NCBI GenBank assembly: GCA_945946655.1
Contig: CAMEWM010000002.1
Coordinates: 1 to 48,926 of the forward strand
Source of the DNA: an uncultured Clostridium sp.
GTDB lineage: Bacteria; Bacillota; Clostridia; TANB77; CAG-508
DNA length: 48,926 bases
Direction: 5' to 3'
In this document: piece by piece, positions 36,612-45,000 of the stretch
Position numbering within the stretch: the first letter of the stretch is position 1
Layout: the number at the start of each line of letters is the position of its first letter
Notes under the pieces: model-generated
Database searches by the model: none
The model's input: the letters and a program-made list of their open reading frames with translations, nothing else
Told to the model about the DNA's origin: nothing
Made by a program: the position numbers and the translations under genes

Positions 36612-37232
36612 CTATGGTACATATTCTTTTATTTCTTCACCAAGATATTGAGTTGCTGTAACATTAATTGGTATGTTTATTGTATAACTCTTTAGTGTTC
36701 CTATTGTAGTATCCATTTTATTGTTATTTTCATCATTTTCCCAGTTTATTTTTACTTTAATTTTATTTGTTTTTCCATTTTTTATATCACTAAGTGGTAT
36801 AACTCCTGTATATGTGTTCTCATCAGTTCTTATTAATGTGTTGTTATTTTCAATTTCTTCTACAGATACTATGTTTATTCTATCATTAATTAAATACGAT
36901 TTATCTAAGTTTACAGAATATTTTATAGATACATTGGTATTTTTAGGGTCTATTATTATATAAAAACTTCCTGAAACTCCTGGTGCTGCTTTTCCTGGTG
37001 CCACATGACTATTTTCTTCGATTTCAAAAGTATCTATCGTAAATTTGTTACTATTCTCAGAAGTTATATTATTGTTATTAACATATATTAGCCATGTTGC
37101 ATTATCTTGTTTTACAACTCCTTGCCCTTCACTATAAAAAAGGGCATATGTATTGATTAATCTATATGCCACAACTAAAATCATAAATAATATTACTATA
37201 ATTAAGATTTTCTTTAATATTTTTTTATTCAT
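36612..37232 (-). CDS. TasA-like secreted protein
   Basis: This 206-residue exported protein has a hydrophobic core (ILIIVILFMILVVAYRLI) and the SipW-type mature start NTYALFYSEGQGVVKQDNATWLIYVN. The mature part has HVAPGKAAPGVSGSFYIIIDPKNTNVSIKYSVNLD, an Ig-like strand pattern shared with the 199-residue plus-strand protein (PGNDN...GYFDLVF). It is gene 2 of the operon, between a degenerate and an intact signal peptidase. Confidence 0.82.
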   Translation of the reverse strand: MNKKILKKILIIVILFMILVVAYRLINTYALFYSEGQGVVKQDNATWLIYVNNNNITSENSNKFTIDTFEIEENSHVAPGKAAPGVSGSFYIIIDPKNTNVSIKYSVNLDKSYLINDRINIVSVEEIENNNTLIRTDENTYTGVIPLSDIKNGKTNKIKVKINWENDENNNKMDTTIGTLKSYTINIPINVTATQYLGEEIKEYVP

Positions 37233-37241
37233 TATACTTCC

Positions 37242-37778
37242 TTATTTAGAATTTTCTTTTGACTGTTTTCTTTCTTCTTTAATTTCTGAAAATACAACTG
37301 TTAATTCATAAAGGAATGCTATTAATGATGGAAATACTATCAAAAATAAGAATCCCCATTTTGACTCTAAAACACCTAATATTCCACCAACAACAGGAAT
37401 AACTGTTGCATTTTTTGTTGCTCCTAAAACATATTGACTAGAGACTTCATGATCTTTACCAACCGTAAATGTTATCTCTTTAGATGTTATAATTTCTTTA
37501 TTAGTAACTTGTGCTAAAGCAACTTCTACCTTTTTATCTTGTGAATTATAGAAAAAAACTTTATCGCCTATATCTATTTTACTTTTATTTCCTGAATTTA
37601 CTATTATTAAATCTCCTTTGTTGAAATCTGGAGTTAGATCCTCATTGGTAACTAAAATTATAGAATTGTCACCAAATTCACTTATTTTATACTCATTGTA
37701 TGATAATAAACATATCGTTGTAAGAACTGCTATTATAGCATAAATTATAACGAGTATATTAACAATAATTCTTTTCAT
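37242..37778 (-). CDS. Signal peptidase I-like protein that lacks catalytic residues
   Basis: This 178-residue protein has the layout of the SipW family: an N-terminal helix (residues 3-27), the strand pair VTNEDLTPDFNKGDLIIV, the IDIGDKVFFY motif, IPVVGGILGV and a C-terminal helix. The catalytic Ser-Met pair is replaced by Asp-Leu (position 47), and no histidine stands where relatives have Thr-His-Arg. It should therefore be inactive and may be a scaffold or regulator. It is the first gene of the ten-gene operon. The ATG at 37778 follows GAGGGAGG; an upstream TTG at 37796 is not needed. Confidence 0.82.
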   Translation of the reverse strand: MKRIIVNILVIIYAIIAVLTTICLLSYNEYKISEFGDNSIILVTNEDLTPDFNKGDLIIVNSGNKSKIDIGDKVFFYNSQDKKVEVALAQVTNKEIITSKEITFTVGKDHEVSSQYVLGATKNATVIPVVGGILGVLESKWGFLFLIVFPSLIAFLYELTVVFSEIKEERKQSKENSK

Positions 37779-37832
37779 TTTTTCCTCCCTCGACAATTCT
37801 TTTATCGACTAAAAATTATTAGATTTTTAATA

Positions 37833-37861
37833 ACTATATCATACCGATTTATTTTTTTCAA
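37833..37861 (-). promoter_or_regulatory. SigA-type promoter of the ten-gene surface operon
   Basis: TTGAAA and TATAGT with a 17-base spacer on the minus strand, about 55 bases before the first gene. No other promoter is obvious inside the operon, where gaps are 9-44 bases. Confidence 0.6.
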
Positions 37862-37907
37862 TATATTTTGACATTTTTCTTAGTGTATATTTTTCCAGCT
37901 AATAGAT

Positions 37908-37941
37908 AAAAATGGCTTGTTTGTTCAAGCCATTTTTTTGC
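37908..37941 (-). terminator. Terminator of the sigma/anti-sigma operon
   Basis: A perfect 12-base-pair stem AAAAATGGCTTG/CAAGCCATTTTT with a six-base loop and T-run, 12 bases after the anti-sigma stop. Confidence 0.88.
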
Positions 37942-37952
37942 TTTGTCTTATT

Positions 37953-39020
37953 CTATTTTTTTGTTAATTCTACAATCTTTTCTTCTCCTTCAATTTCGTA
38001 TTTTATATACATTTTTTCTGTTGTCATCCTCTTATTAACAGGAAATTCTACTCTTATTCTATCTCCATTTGTTCCAGTATAGTAATATCCATCACTCGAT
38101 TTATATTCATTTCCATTCTCATCATATAAAGTAACTTTTTTGCCATTTATACCTTTTATATTAGCTATGAAAATCGTACTTGTATCTGTTACATAAAATC
38201 TTTCTAGCTGAAAGTTCTCTACATTTTTAGAGACTAAATATTCATTTCCTATTGACGAATAGAACTTATCTGGAACATCTAACTCTATATTCCATATACT
38301 GTTTGAAATTTTTTCATAGTCTCCCCCCAACATCTTATTTCCTTGTCCATATCCAATTCCATACACTTTCAAATGTAGCTTTTTAGCTCTTGGGAAATTT
38401 TCTTTTGCTTTAATCATGTTATTAATAATCACATTATCTTTCTTATATGTTATATATTGAGCATTAGATGATGACCAATACTCTGGAATTTCTCCATTTT
38501 CCAATTTTATTTTCTTCTCTTTTGCAAATTCTCTTACTATATTTCTATTAGTTCCTAATGGATCTATATAGTACACTTCATTATTTTCATTATATAGCAC
38601 ATATGCAAAACTCATTCCCTCTTCATCTATTTCAATACCATCAGACATTTTAAAATTAAATTCTATGCTAATATCATTATCTGACATAAAGAATGAATCT
38701 ATTTTTAATCCAACTCCATCAGAATATATATAATCCATATCTAGATTTTCTACATATCCATTAGTGATCGCGTCTGATATGCTTTTTGAACCATATACTA
38801 CATTTCTATTTTCATATTCTACTATTGCATTTTTTGCTTGCACGCCACCTACTACTAATAAACATATAACTAGCATTGCAGCAGCTACTCTTTTCATATA
38901 AGAATATTTTTTTACCTTTTCATCTTTATTTTTCATTTGATACTCCTTTCCAAATTCAGACATAGCGATATTTAATTTTGTGTTCTCTAGAATTTTATCT
39001 GTAAAATCTTTATTCTCCAT
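37953..39020 (-). CDS. DUF4179-type membrane protein, probable anti-sigma factor
   Basis: This 355-residue protein has a cytoplasmic N-terminus of about 45 residues, one membrane helix (VAAAMLVICLLVVGGVQA, about residues 45-62) and a large external domain. The outer part (KSISDAITNGYVENLDMDYIYSDGVGLKIDSFFMSDNDISIEFNF) is the DUF4179 pattern common in proteins encoded with clostridial ECF sigma factors. Its start codon overlaps the end of the sigma gene by 11 bases, so the two are translated together. By analogy it holds the sigma factor at the membrane and releases it on an external signal. Confidence 0.85.
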   Translation of the reverse strand: MENKDFTDKILENTKLNIAMSEFGKEYQMKNKDEKVKKYSYMKRVAAAMLVICLLVVGGVQAKNAIVEYENRNVVYGSKSISDAITNGYVENLDMDYIYSDGVGLKIDSFFMSDNDISIEFNFKMSDGIEIDEEGMSFAYVLYNENNEVYYIDPLGTNRNIVREFAKEKKIKLENGEIPEYWSSSNAQYITYKKDNVIINNMIKAKENFPRAKKLHLKVYGIGYGQGNKMLGGDYEKISNSIWNIELDVPDKFYSSIGNEYLVSKNVENFQLERFYVTDTSTIFIANIKGINGKKVTLYDENGNEYKSSDGYYYTGTNGDRIRVEFPVNKRMTTEKMYIKYEIEGEEKIVELTKK

Positions 39021-39558
39021 AACTATATCCTCCTTCTTCTAAAAATTTCTTTATCTTTTTCCTTATTCTGTGTAGTTTAGTTTTTGCATTTACCTCTGTA
39101 ATTTGCATCTCTTTGGCAATTTCACTTATCGTTTTAGAATAATAATAAAATAATATAAAAATATTTCTATCATCTTCTTTCATTGCATCTAAAGCTTTCT
39201 TTATAATCTTATTCTTTTCTTTTTGCTCAACTAATAATTCTATATCTTTCGATTCGCTAATTATATCTACATATTTTTCTATGTTGTCATTCAGATATTG
39301 ATTTCTAAATTTATTTTTTACCAAATTTCTTGTTATTTTAGCTATATATGGCTCAATCGGCATTTCTATTTTCATTTTATCTCTATTATTCCACACAGCT
39401 AAAAACACATCTGAAGCAATTTCCTCAATATCCTCATCCGATAATTTGCTAGACATATTCGTAATTATTTTATATACATAATTACTGTATTTCTTGACTA
39501 TTTCTTCAATTTCAAATTTATTTTCATATTTATAAGTACGTATTAAATTCTTTTCCAA
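39010..39558 (-). CDS. ECF-type RNA polymerase sigma factor
   Basis: This 182-residue protein has a sigma region 2 (KKYSNYVYKIITNMSSKLSDEDIEEIASDVFLAVWNN, then PYIAKITRNLVKNKFRN) and region 4 (ALDAMKEDDRNIFILFYYYSKTISEIAKEMQITEVNAKTKLHRIRKKIKKFL, helix-turn-helix). It lacks regions 1 and 3, as ECF factors do. The chosen start is a TTG preceded by AAGGAG at a rather long distance; a palindrome TTTGTATACAAA sits between them. It is first in an operon with a DUF4179 anti-sigma gene, and next to the surface operons it may control. Confidence 0.92.
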   Translation of the reverse strand: MEKNLIRTYKYENKFEIEEIVKKYSNYVYKIITNMSSKLSDEDIEEIASDVFLAVWNNRDKMKIEMPIEPYIAKITRNLVKNKFRNQYLNDNIEKYVDIISESKDIELLVEQKEKNKIIKKALDAMKEDDRNIFILFYYYSKTISEIAKEMQITEVNAKTKLHRIRKKIKKFLEEGGYSYGE

Positions 39559-39727
39559 TTTGTATACAAATCTCCTTTTATTCTTTAGATATATCTACTT
39601 ATATATTAACATTTTCTTAAAAAAGGTTACAGTTTTTTATAATATTTTTTCTAGCTTCAGAAACATTTAATTCGACTCCTTCTCTAAGCTCTATCGAGAA
39701 AATAAACAACATTTTTAATATTATATG

Positions 39728-39750
39728 TGTAAATTGTAATATAAATGTAA
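39728..39750 (+). promoter_or_regulatory. TGTAA boxes upstream of the 326-residue protein gene
   Basis: Three TGTAA copies (starting 39728, 39735 and 39746) lie about 22 bases before the -35 box. The same pentamer occurs as a phased row before the TasA-like gene at 27813, which suggests a common regulator. In this AT-rich DNA three copies alone could be chance. Confidence 0.3.
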
Positions 39751-39771
39751 TAAAATAACTCTTATTTATTA

Positions 39772-39800
39772 TTGCTATTTTTCTTAAAAATGTTTATAAT
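39772..39800 (+). promoter_or_regulatory. Promoter of the 326-residue protein gene
   Basis: TTGCTA and TATAAT with a 17-base spacer, followed by GGAGG before the ATG. The remaining intergenic stretch (39559-39727) shows no gene or clear element to me. Confidence 0.65.
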
Positions 39801-39826
39801 ATAATTAGTATTTTTGGAGGACACAA

Positions 39827-40807
39827 ATGATTAAACTAAATTCAAAAACGAACAAAGGCAATGTCATAAAACTTATAAATATAGAAGTCGCTTCTGTTAA
39901 TGCATCATTAGACTCTCAAAAAGCATTTAGTAAACAAATACTAGTGTTTTTAAAGAGTTTTATTGGTAATGTTGAAGTTGACTCTATTTTTGCTGATAAC
40001 GTTAATAAGTTTATTTCTGATACTAGCTATTATTTGTCTAAAATAAATTCTAATATTGCTTTATACAATAATTTGTTAGAAATATTAGACAATATAAAAT
40101 TTAATTGTCCTTCTATTGAATATAGTACTACTGTTAATAAAATAACTCAATACAACAAAAAATTTGCATCTTCAACTGAAGAAATACTGAAAAATAATTC
40201 AGATATTGAGAAGTTTATACATTCTATGTCTACTATAGATATTTCTGAATATATTTCAGTTGATAACATTGATAAGATAGAAAGTTTAGCTGGCTCTGAT
40301 GACACTACAAATGATGATTCTGCTTCTAAACCAGCTCCTGCTAGAAAGAGAAAAAATTCAGTTTCATTAGTTGAAAATACTTTAACAATTTCTGAGACTA
40401 CTGGATTAGTAACTCTACCTTATAAAATTTCGGATTTAAAAAAGTCATTACGTAATGAACCAGAAAAATATGGTTCTCTATCAGATGTTATATTATCACA
40501 ATATAGTATACCGCTTAGAAATTATAGATTTTCTGCAATTTCTAGATTTAAAGAGGCATATAAATTAATAATAGATAAAGAACATGGAACAAAAAGAGAA
40601 GCATTAAACTTAGCAACAGAGTTATTTACTAATTACAATTTACATCCAGCCATAATTACAGCTTGTAAAAATTTAAACGAATTAGATGTTTACCTATCTT
40701 GTTTGGAATTTAATGAATTAGAAGATTTTCACTTCTTCAAAATAGTTTATGAAGCTTTACCAGTCCCTATAAAAAAAAGTAAACATGATAAAGAAGTAAT
40801 AGCATAA
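39827..40807 (+). CDS. Soluble protein of unknown function
   Basis: This 326-residue protein has no signal peptide or membrane segment. The N-terminal half (to about residue 160) is helical and looks coiled (DNVNKFISDTSYYLSKINSNIALYNNLLEIL). A low-complexity linker follows (GSDDTTNDDSASKPAPARKRKN), then a conserved-looking globular domain: LTISETTGLVTLPYKISDLKKSL, SLSDVILSQYSIPLRNY, ELFTNYNLHPAIITACKNLNELDVYLSCLEF. I do not recognise the family. A strong promoter and AGGAGG-like site indicate expression. It is divergent from the sigma gene, so a role in the surface system is possible but unproven. Confidence 0.75.
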   Translation: MIKLNSKTNKGNVIKLINIEVASVNASLDSQKAFSKQILVFLKSFIGNVEVDSIFADNVNKFISDTSYYLSKINSNIALYNNLLEILDNIKFNCPSIEYSTTVNKITQYNKKFASSTEEILKNNSDIEKFIHSMSTIDISEYISVDNIDKIESLAGSDDTTNDDSASKPAPARKRKNSVSLVENTLTISETTGLVTLPYKISDLKKSLRNEPEKYGSLSDVILSQYSIPLRNYRFSAISRFKEAYKLIIDKEHGTKREALNLATELFTNYNLHPAIITACKNLNELDVYLSCLEFNELEDFHFFKIVYEALPVPIKKSKHDKEVIA

Positions 40808-40839
40808 AATAAGAGTAGCTTTCTAGCTACTCTTATTTT
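40806..40839. terminator. Bidirectional terminator between the 326-residue protein and signal peptidase genes
   Basis: A perfect 15-base-pair stem AAAATAAGAGTAGCT and its complement with a four-base loop. T-runs on both sides let it serve both convergent units. It overlaps the stop codon of the plus-strand gene. Confidence 0.88.
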
Positions 40840-40845
40840 TATACT

Positions 40846-41430
40846 TTATTTATTTTTTTCTTTTTCACTTTTTCTTTTTTTAGTTAATTGTATTTTATAA
40901 CTATTGTAACTAAATCTCAAGCATAATAAGATTATTATTATAACAGTAGTTACTTTGCTTTCAAAGATTCTAAACAACCAGCCTACTACTGGAATTTTTA
41001 TTACTATTCTTGCTTTTATATCTGATAATTTTTTTTCTTCTAAATCCTCTTGATAATTATTATCTGCTTTTGTCATATATGTAAATTTTCCATCATTATT
41101 TTTTATCTTGAATAACCTGTGGTATCTTATTGAATTATCTATATCATAGCCTATGATTTCACCTTCATTAACATTTTTTACTTTACAGCCAATTAACAAA
41201 CTATTCTTTTTAATTTCAGGAGACATTGAATCCTCTTTTTCAGTAGAAATATATATATTAAATATTTGTGCATATTTTTTATTTCTAAATACATTGTTAC
41301 ATAAATATAAAATATTATATATTATCAAACAGCAAGCAAGAAAAATGCTAATACATTTTAGCATTTTTCTTAATAATATTGCTATAACTTTTTTTATTTT
41401 ATTTTTTGCCCATGAATTTTTCGTCTTCAA
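40846..41430 (-). CDS. SipW-like signal peptidase I, divergent active-site context
   Basis: This 194-residue protein has a basic N-terminus and membrane helix (CISIFLACCLIIYNILYLC), Ser68 in EKEDSMSPEIKKNSLLIG and His104 in IRYHRLF, then the acidic loop TKADNNYQED and a C-terminal helix. The catalytic Ser and His are kept, but the usual Gly-Asp after the serine motif is Asn-Ser and the Thr before His is Tyr, so it is a diverged member. The start is a TTG that lies 32 bases inside the upstream peptidase gene, implying translational coupling. It is the last gene of the giant-protein operon. Confidence 0.82.
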   Translation of the reverse strand: MKTKNSWAKNKIKKVIAILLRKMLKCISIFLACCLIIYNILYLCNNVFRNKKYAQIFNIYISTEKEDSMSPEIKKNSLLIGCKVKNVNEGEIIGYDIDNSIRYHRLFKIKNNDGKFTYMTKADNNYQEDLEEKKLSDIKARIVIKIPVVGWLFRIFESKVTTVIIIILLCLRFSYNSYKIQLTKKRKSEKEKNK

Positions 41431-41989
41431 TCCTTTTCTTTTCTCTCCTAGTTTCGCTTTTTTCTTTCATTTCGATTCTATTTAAGTAAATTATTAATGA
41501 TATTAATACTACTAAAATTATAACAATTCCATTCTTTAGCCCTGATATTACTTTTCCTAAATACGGAATTTTCATGACCTGCTTTCCTTCGATATCATCA
41601 AATGTTAAAATTTCATGATCTTCAACATTATTGTTATCACCTTTTGTGACATATGTCTTTTCTGTTCCATTATCATTTATTTGCACTATTCTATGTGTAA
41701 TTACTTCTTCATCTATCTTAAAAGTTATAATATCATTTACTTTTAATTGTTCTTCATCTACTTTTTTAATTATTATTGCATCTCCTTTTTTTATCTCTGG
41801 TTCCATACTCTCTGTTGAAATTAGATAAGCTTTATAGATATAAAAGCTAGGAGTATCAAATTTGTCTATATAAGACATATATAATAAAACTATATTGTAC
41901 AATATTATTACTAAAAAGATGAATACAATCTTTTTTATTCTGTTATTAATCTCTTTTCGTCTTTTTATTGAATCTGCGTCGTACTTCAT
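41399..41989 (-). CDS. SipW-like (ER-type) signal peptidase I
   Basis: This 196-residue peptidase has a basic N-terminus, a helix (IVFIFLVIILYNIVLLYM), Ser61 in STESMEPEIKKGDAIII, His99 in VITHRIVQIND, the loop TKGDNNNVEDHE, and a second helix (IVIILVVLISLIIYL) with a charged tail. It is catalytically complete. It starts 26 bases after the giant beta-helix gene, so it is the likely enzyme for that protein or for another substrate upstream of the window edge. Confidence 0.94.
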   Translation of the reverse strand: MKYDADSIKRRKEINNRIKKIVFIFLVIILYNIVLLYMSYIDKFDTPSFYIYKAYLISTESMEPEIKKGDAIIIKKVDEEQLKVNDIITFKIDEEVITHRIVQINDNGTEKTYVTKGDNNNVEDHEILTFDDIEGKQVMKIPYLGKVISGLKNGIVIILVVLISLIIYLNRIEMKEKSETRREKKRIEDEKFMGKK

Positions 41990-42015
41990 TTGTTTTCCTT
42001 TCTTTTATATCTATT

Positions 42016-45000
42016 TTACTTAATTATCAAATATTCGTAAGCCTCTCCTATATATTCATCATTATCATATAATTTTACTACTATTTTGTATGTTCCTGTT
42101 TTTAAATTAGTTCCTAAATCAATTGAATATGTCATATTAGCCGTAGGACTATTACTTACAATATACTCTTTTTCATTCTTAGTATTAGTTGGTGCAATTG
42201 TAACATAATCTGCTAAATCAACCAATTCATATGCTTGAGAGTATATGTTTGAATAATCTCTTCTATATAAAGATATCGCTAAATTAGGATTATCAAGACC
42301 TGACGAATATTCTATGTTGACTACTACATCATTATTTCCATGCGATGTATATCCTGTATCCTTTTCTACCATTTTAGATTCATCATCTGTATATACTTTA
42401 AGTCCATATGTTGATTCTATTATAGTAATTTTCACTTCTGCAGTATCAGAAGATTCTATTCCATAATATATACCATCTGGTGAGCCAAATGTTTCTACTT
42501 TTATTGTATAATCACCTGTTGCTAGTACTGTATTATTTGCTGTATCTACTATTATTTTTGAAAGTACGTTTGATACTTTTTCTGCTGTGCATATTCTTAC
42601 TGTTCCATCTATTCTTGGGTAGTATTTTATACCATCTAATTCAAACGATACACCAAGAAGCGAATCGCTATTTAGTCTATTTCCATTATTGTCGTATATA
42701 GATATTTTAATACCCATTTTATCATCAAAGAATTGAGTGTCATATACAGTTTTTGATGATACAACATCTTGTTTAAAATCAGTCTCTACCGTTAATGTAA
42801 ATTTATTTCCTAGGTACACGACATCTTTATTAGTAGAAGCAGTCACATTTATTTTTGCATCTTTATTTGTATATACACTATACACCATTGAGTCTCTTTG
42901 TATACCTAGAACTCCAAGAAGTGTCTGATCTTCTTCGTCTCTTAACTCCATAAGTAACGAATTTTGATCTAAATCATATTCAATTTGATTCTCACTAAAG
43001 TCTATATGGAATATAAAGTTCTCATATATCAAGTCCTGATCTTGGTTGTAATATTGTTTACAAGCTTCTACTTCATTATAATAACTGCTATCGCTTCCCA
43101 TTACAACAAAGTCTGATAAATTGTACACATATTTGTTTGTAGTTTCATCATTTGCAGTAACAACATAATAGTAATATTTATTTGTTATCATATCTATCAT
43201 TGTTATTTTGGTTTTTTGAGGAAATACATATCCTTCTCCAGTTGATTTTCTAGATACTAGTACATGTTTATCCGAATTATATTTTTCATAATAATCGCTT
43301 TCAGAAAAATCTGGTATGTATAGTGAATAATATGTTGAAAACACACTCGAATCTGTTATATTGGTCTCTGTAGTTGTAAATAATCCAAATTCTTCACCTG
43401 GGGTAATAGCCGCTTCATAAAAATCATTTTGATAAAGTGCTGTAGACATTGTTATTATTATATCAATATATGCTATTCTAACATTTAAATCATCTTTCGG
43501 TATTTGTGCCTGTAATCTAATCTTTACACTTCCTAGTTTTTGCGCGATAGATATATTCTCAGAGTGATATAAGCAAAGATTTAACGCTGGTGTAAATGAT
43601 GAGTTATCTCCATTATAGGTTGTAGCACCTGTATATGTACCTCCATTAGCTGTTAGGAAACTTGTTGAACTATTACTCATCCAACCATTGTTACCTGTTT
43701 TCATAGTTAATCCAAAAATTGAGTTTGCATCATCTGGATCTAAAGCAACACTTTCTATTTCGCTAGGTTGTACTAACGATACTCCATCTATTAATCCTGC
43801 TGAAAAACCTGTTAATACAAATTTTATGTTTGGATCAGAGAATCCTGTTAAACCTAACTCATATGTTCCTAATGTTGCATATTTTGAAGCAGTAAGCGAA
43901 ACTTCAAAAGTTGTAACATCCATATCAAGTCCAACTAACCAAATGTAATAAACATCATCTTTCGGTGTTGTGTCTATGTATTTTGTCTTTATATAACCTT
44001 GATTCTCTTCATCATCATAGTTTGAATAGAATCCATCTATAGTTATATCATGGTCTGTTTTGTGCAATCCTCTTACATAAGAATTTGTTGAAAATGTTCC
44101 AGCATTTGTTATTTGGTCTCCATTATTGTATTCAACATTATATAAACCTGTACTTGTACTTGGACTGGTTGAGTTTGTGTATAGTCCAAAGAAGGTCATG
44201 CCGTTCACTTCACCATAAGCTGTAACTTGCTCGTTTGTAGCTATATTTAGGTTCTTACCTTCTAGCATATAAATTCTATTGTCTACATTTCTGGTTGTAT
44301 TTCCATTTTCATCTATTGTAACTTGTGCCTTAACTTCTTGTCCATTTTGATCCACACAGCTTGTGAATTTTTTAAGTAAGTTTGCCCCACAATCTAAGTA
44401 TAGTATTGAATTATTCTTTATTTTTAGTTCATCTATTCTACTTAATGTAAAATCTACGTCTGAATATTCATTTGTTCTATCTTTAGTTCCAGATAATGCT
44501 ATAGCAGAATTATCTAACGTTACTACGTCTGCCCTTTGTATTGATACATTCTTTTGTGGAGAATATACTGAACCATAATTCTTAACATTTATGTAACTAT
44601 ACCCACTCGTACTAGAAGCATTTCCAGATCCAAATATACTACCCTTTATCTGGCATTTATCATGTCCATTTCCATTTATGTTTATGTCTATTCCTACTGT
44701 GACACTTATGAAAGAGAAATCGTAAATTTCTGAACCTGAAGCATTTGCTTCTCCTCCACCAAATACTGTACCACCAATTACTATGTCTCCCATAGTAAGA
44801 CTGGCATCTCCTACTGCATCAAGTCCTATATTTGTAAGTGTATTTCCATAAACAACTGAAGTATTTGCTCCTCCATACACGTTTTTTCCAATACTTCCAC
44901 CAACTATATTAACTGTACTTAGTGAATTGTTGTTTTCCTGTGTTCCTGTTGCTGCTTGGTTTCCTCCTCCAAATACACTTCCTGTTATATTTGTTGATGT

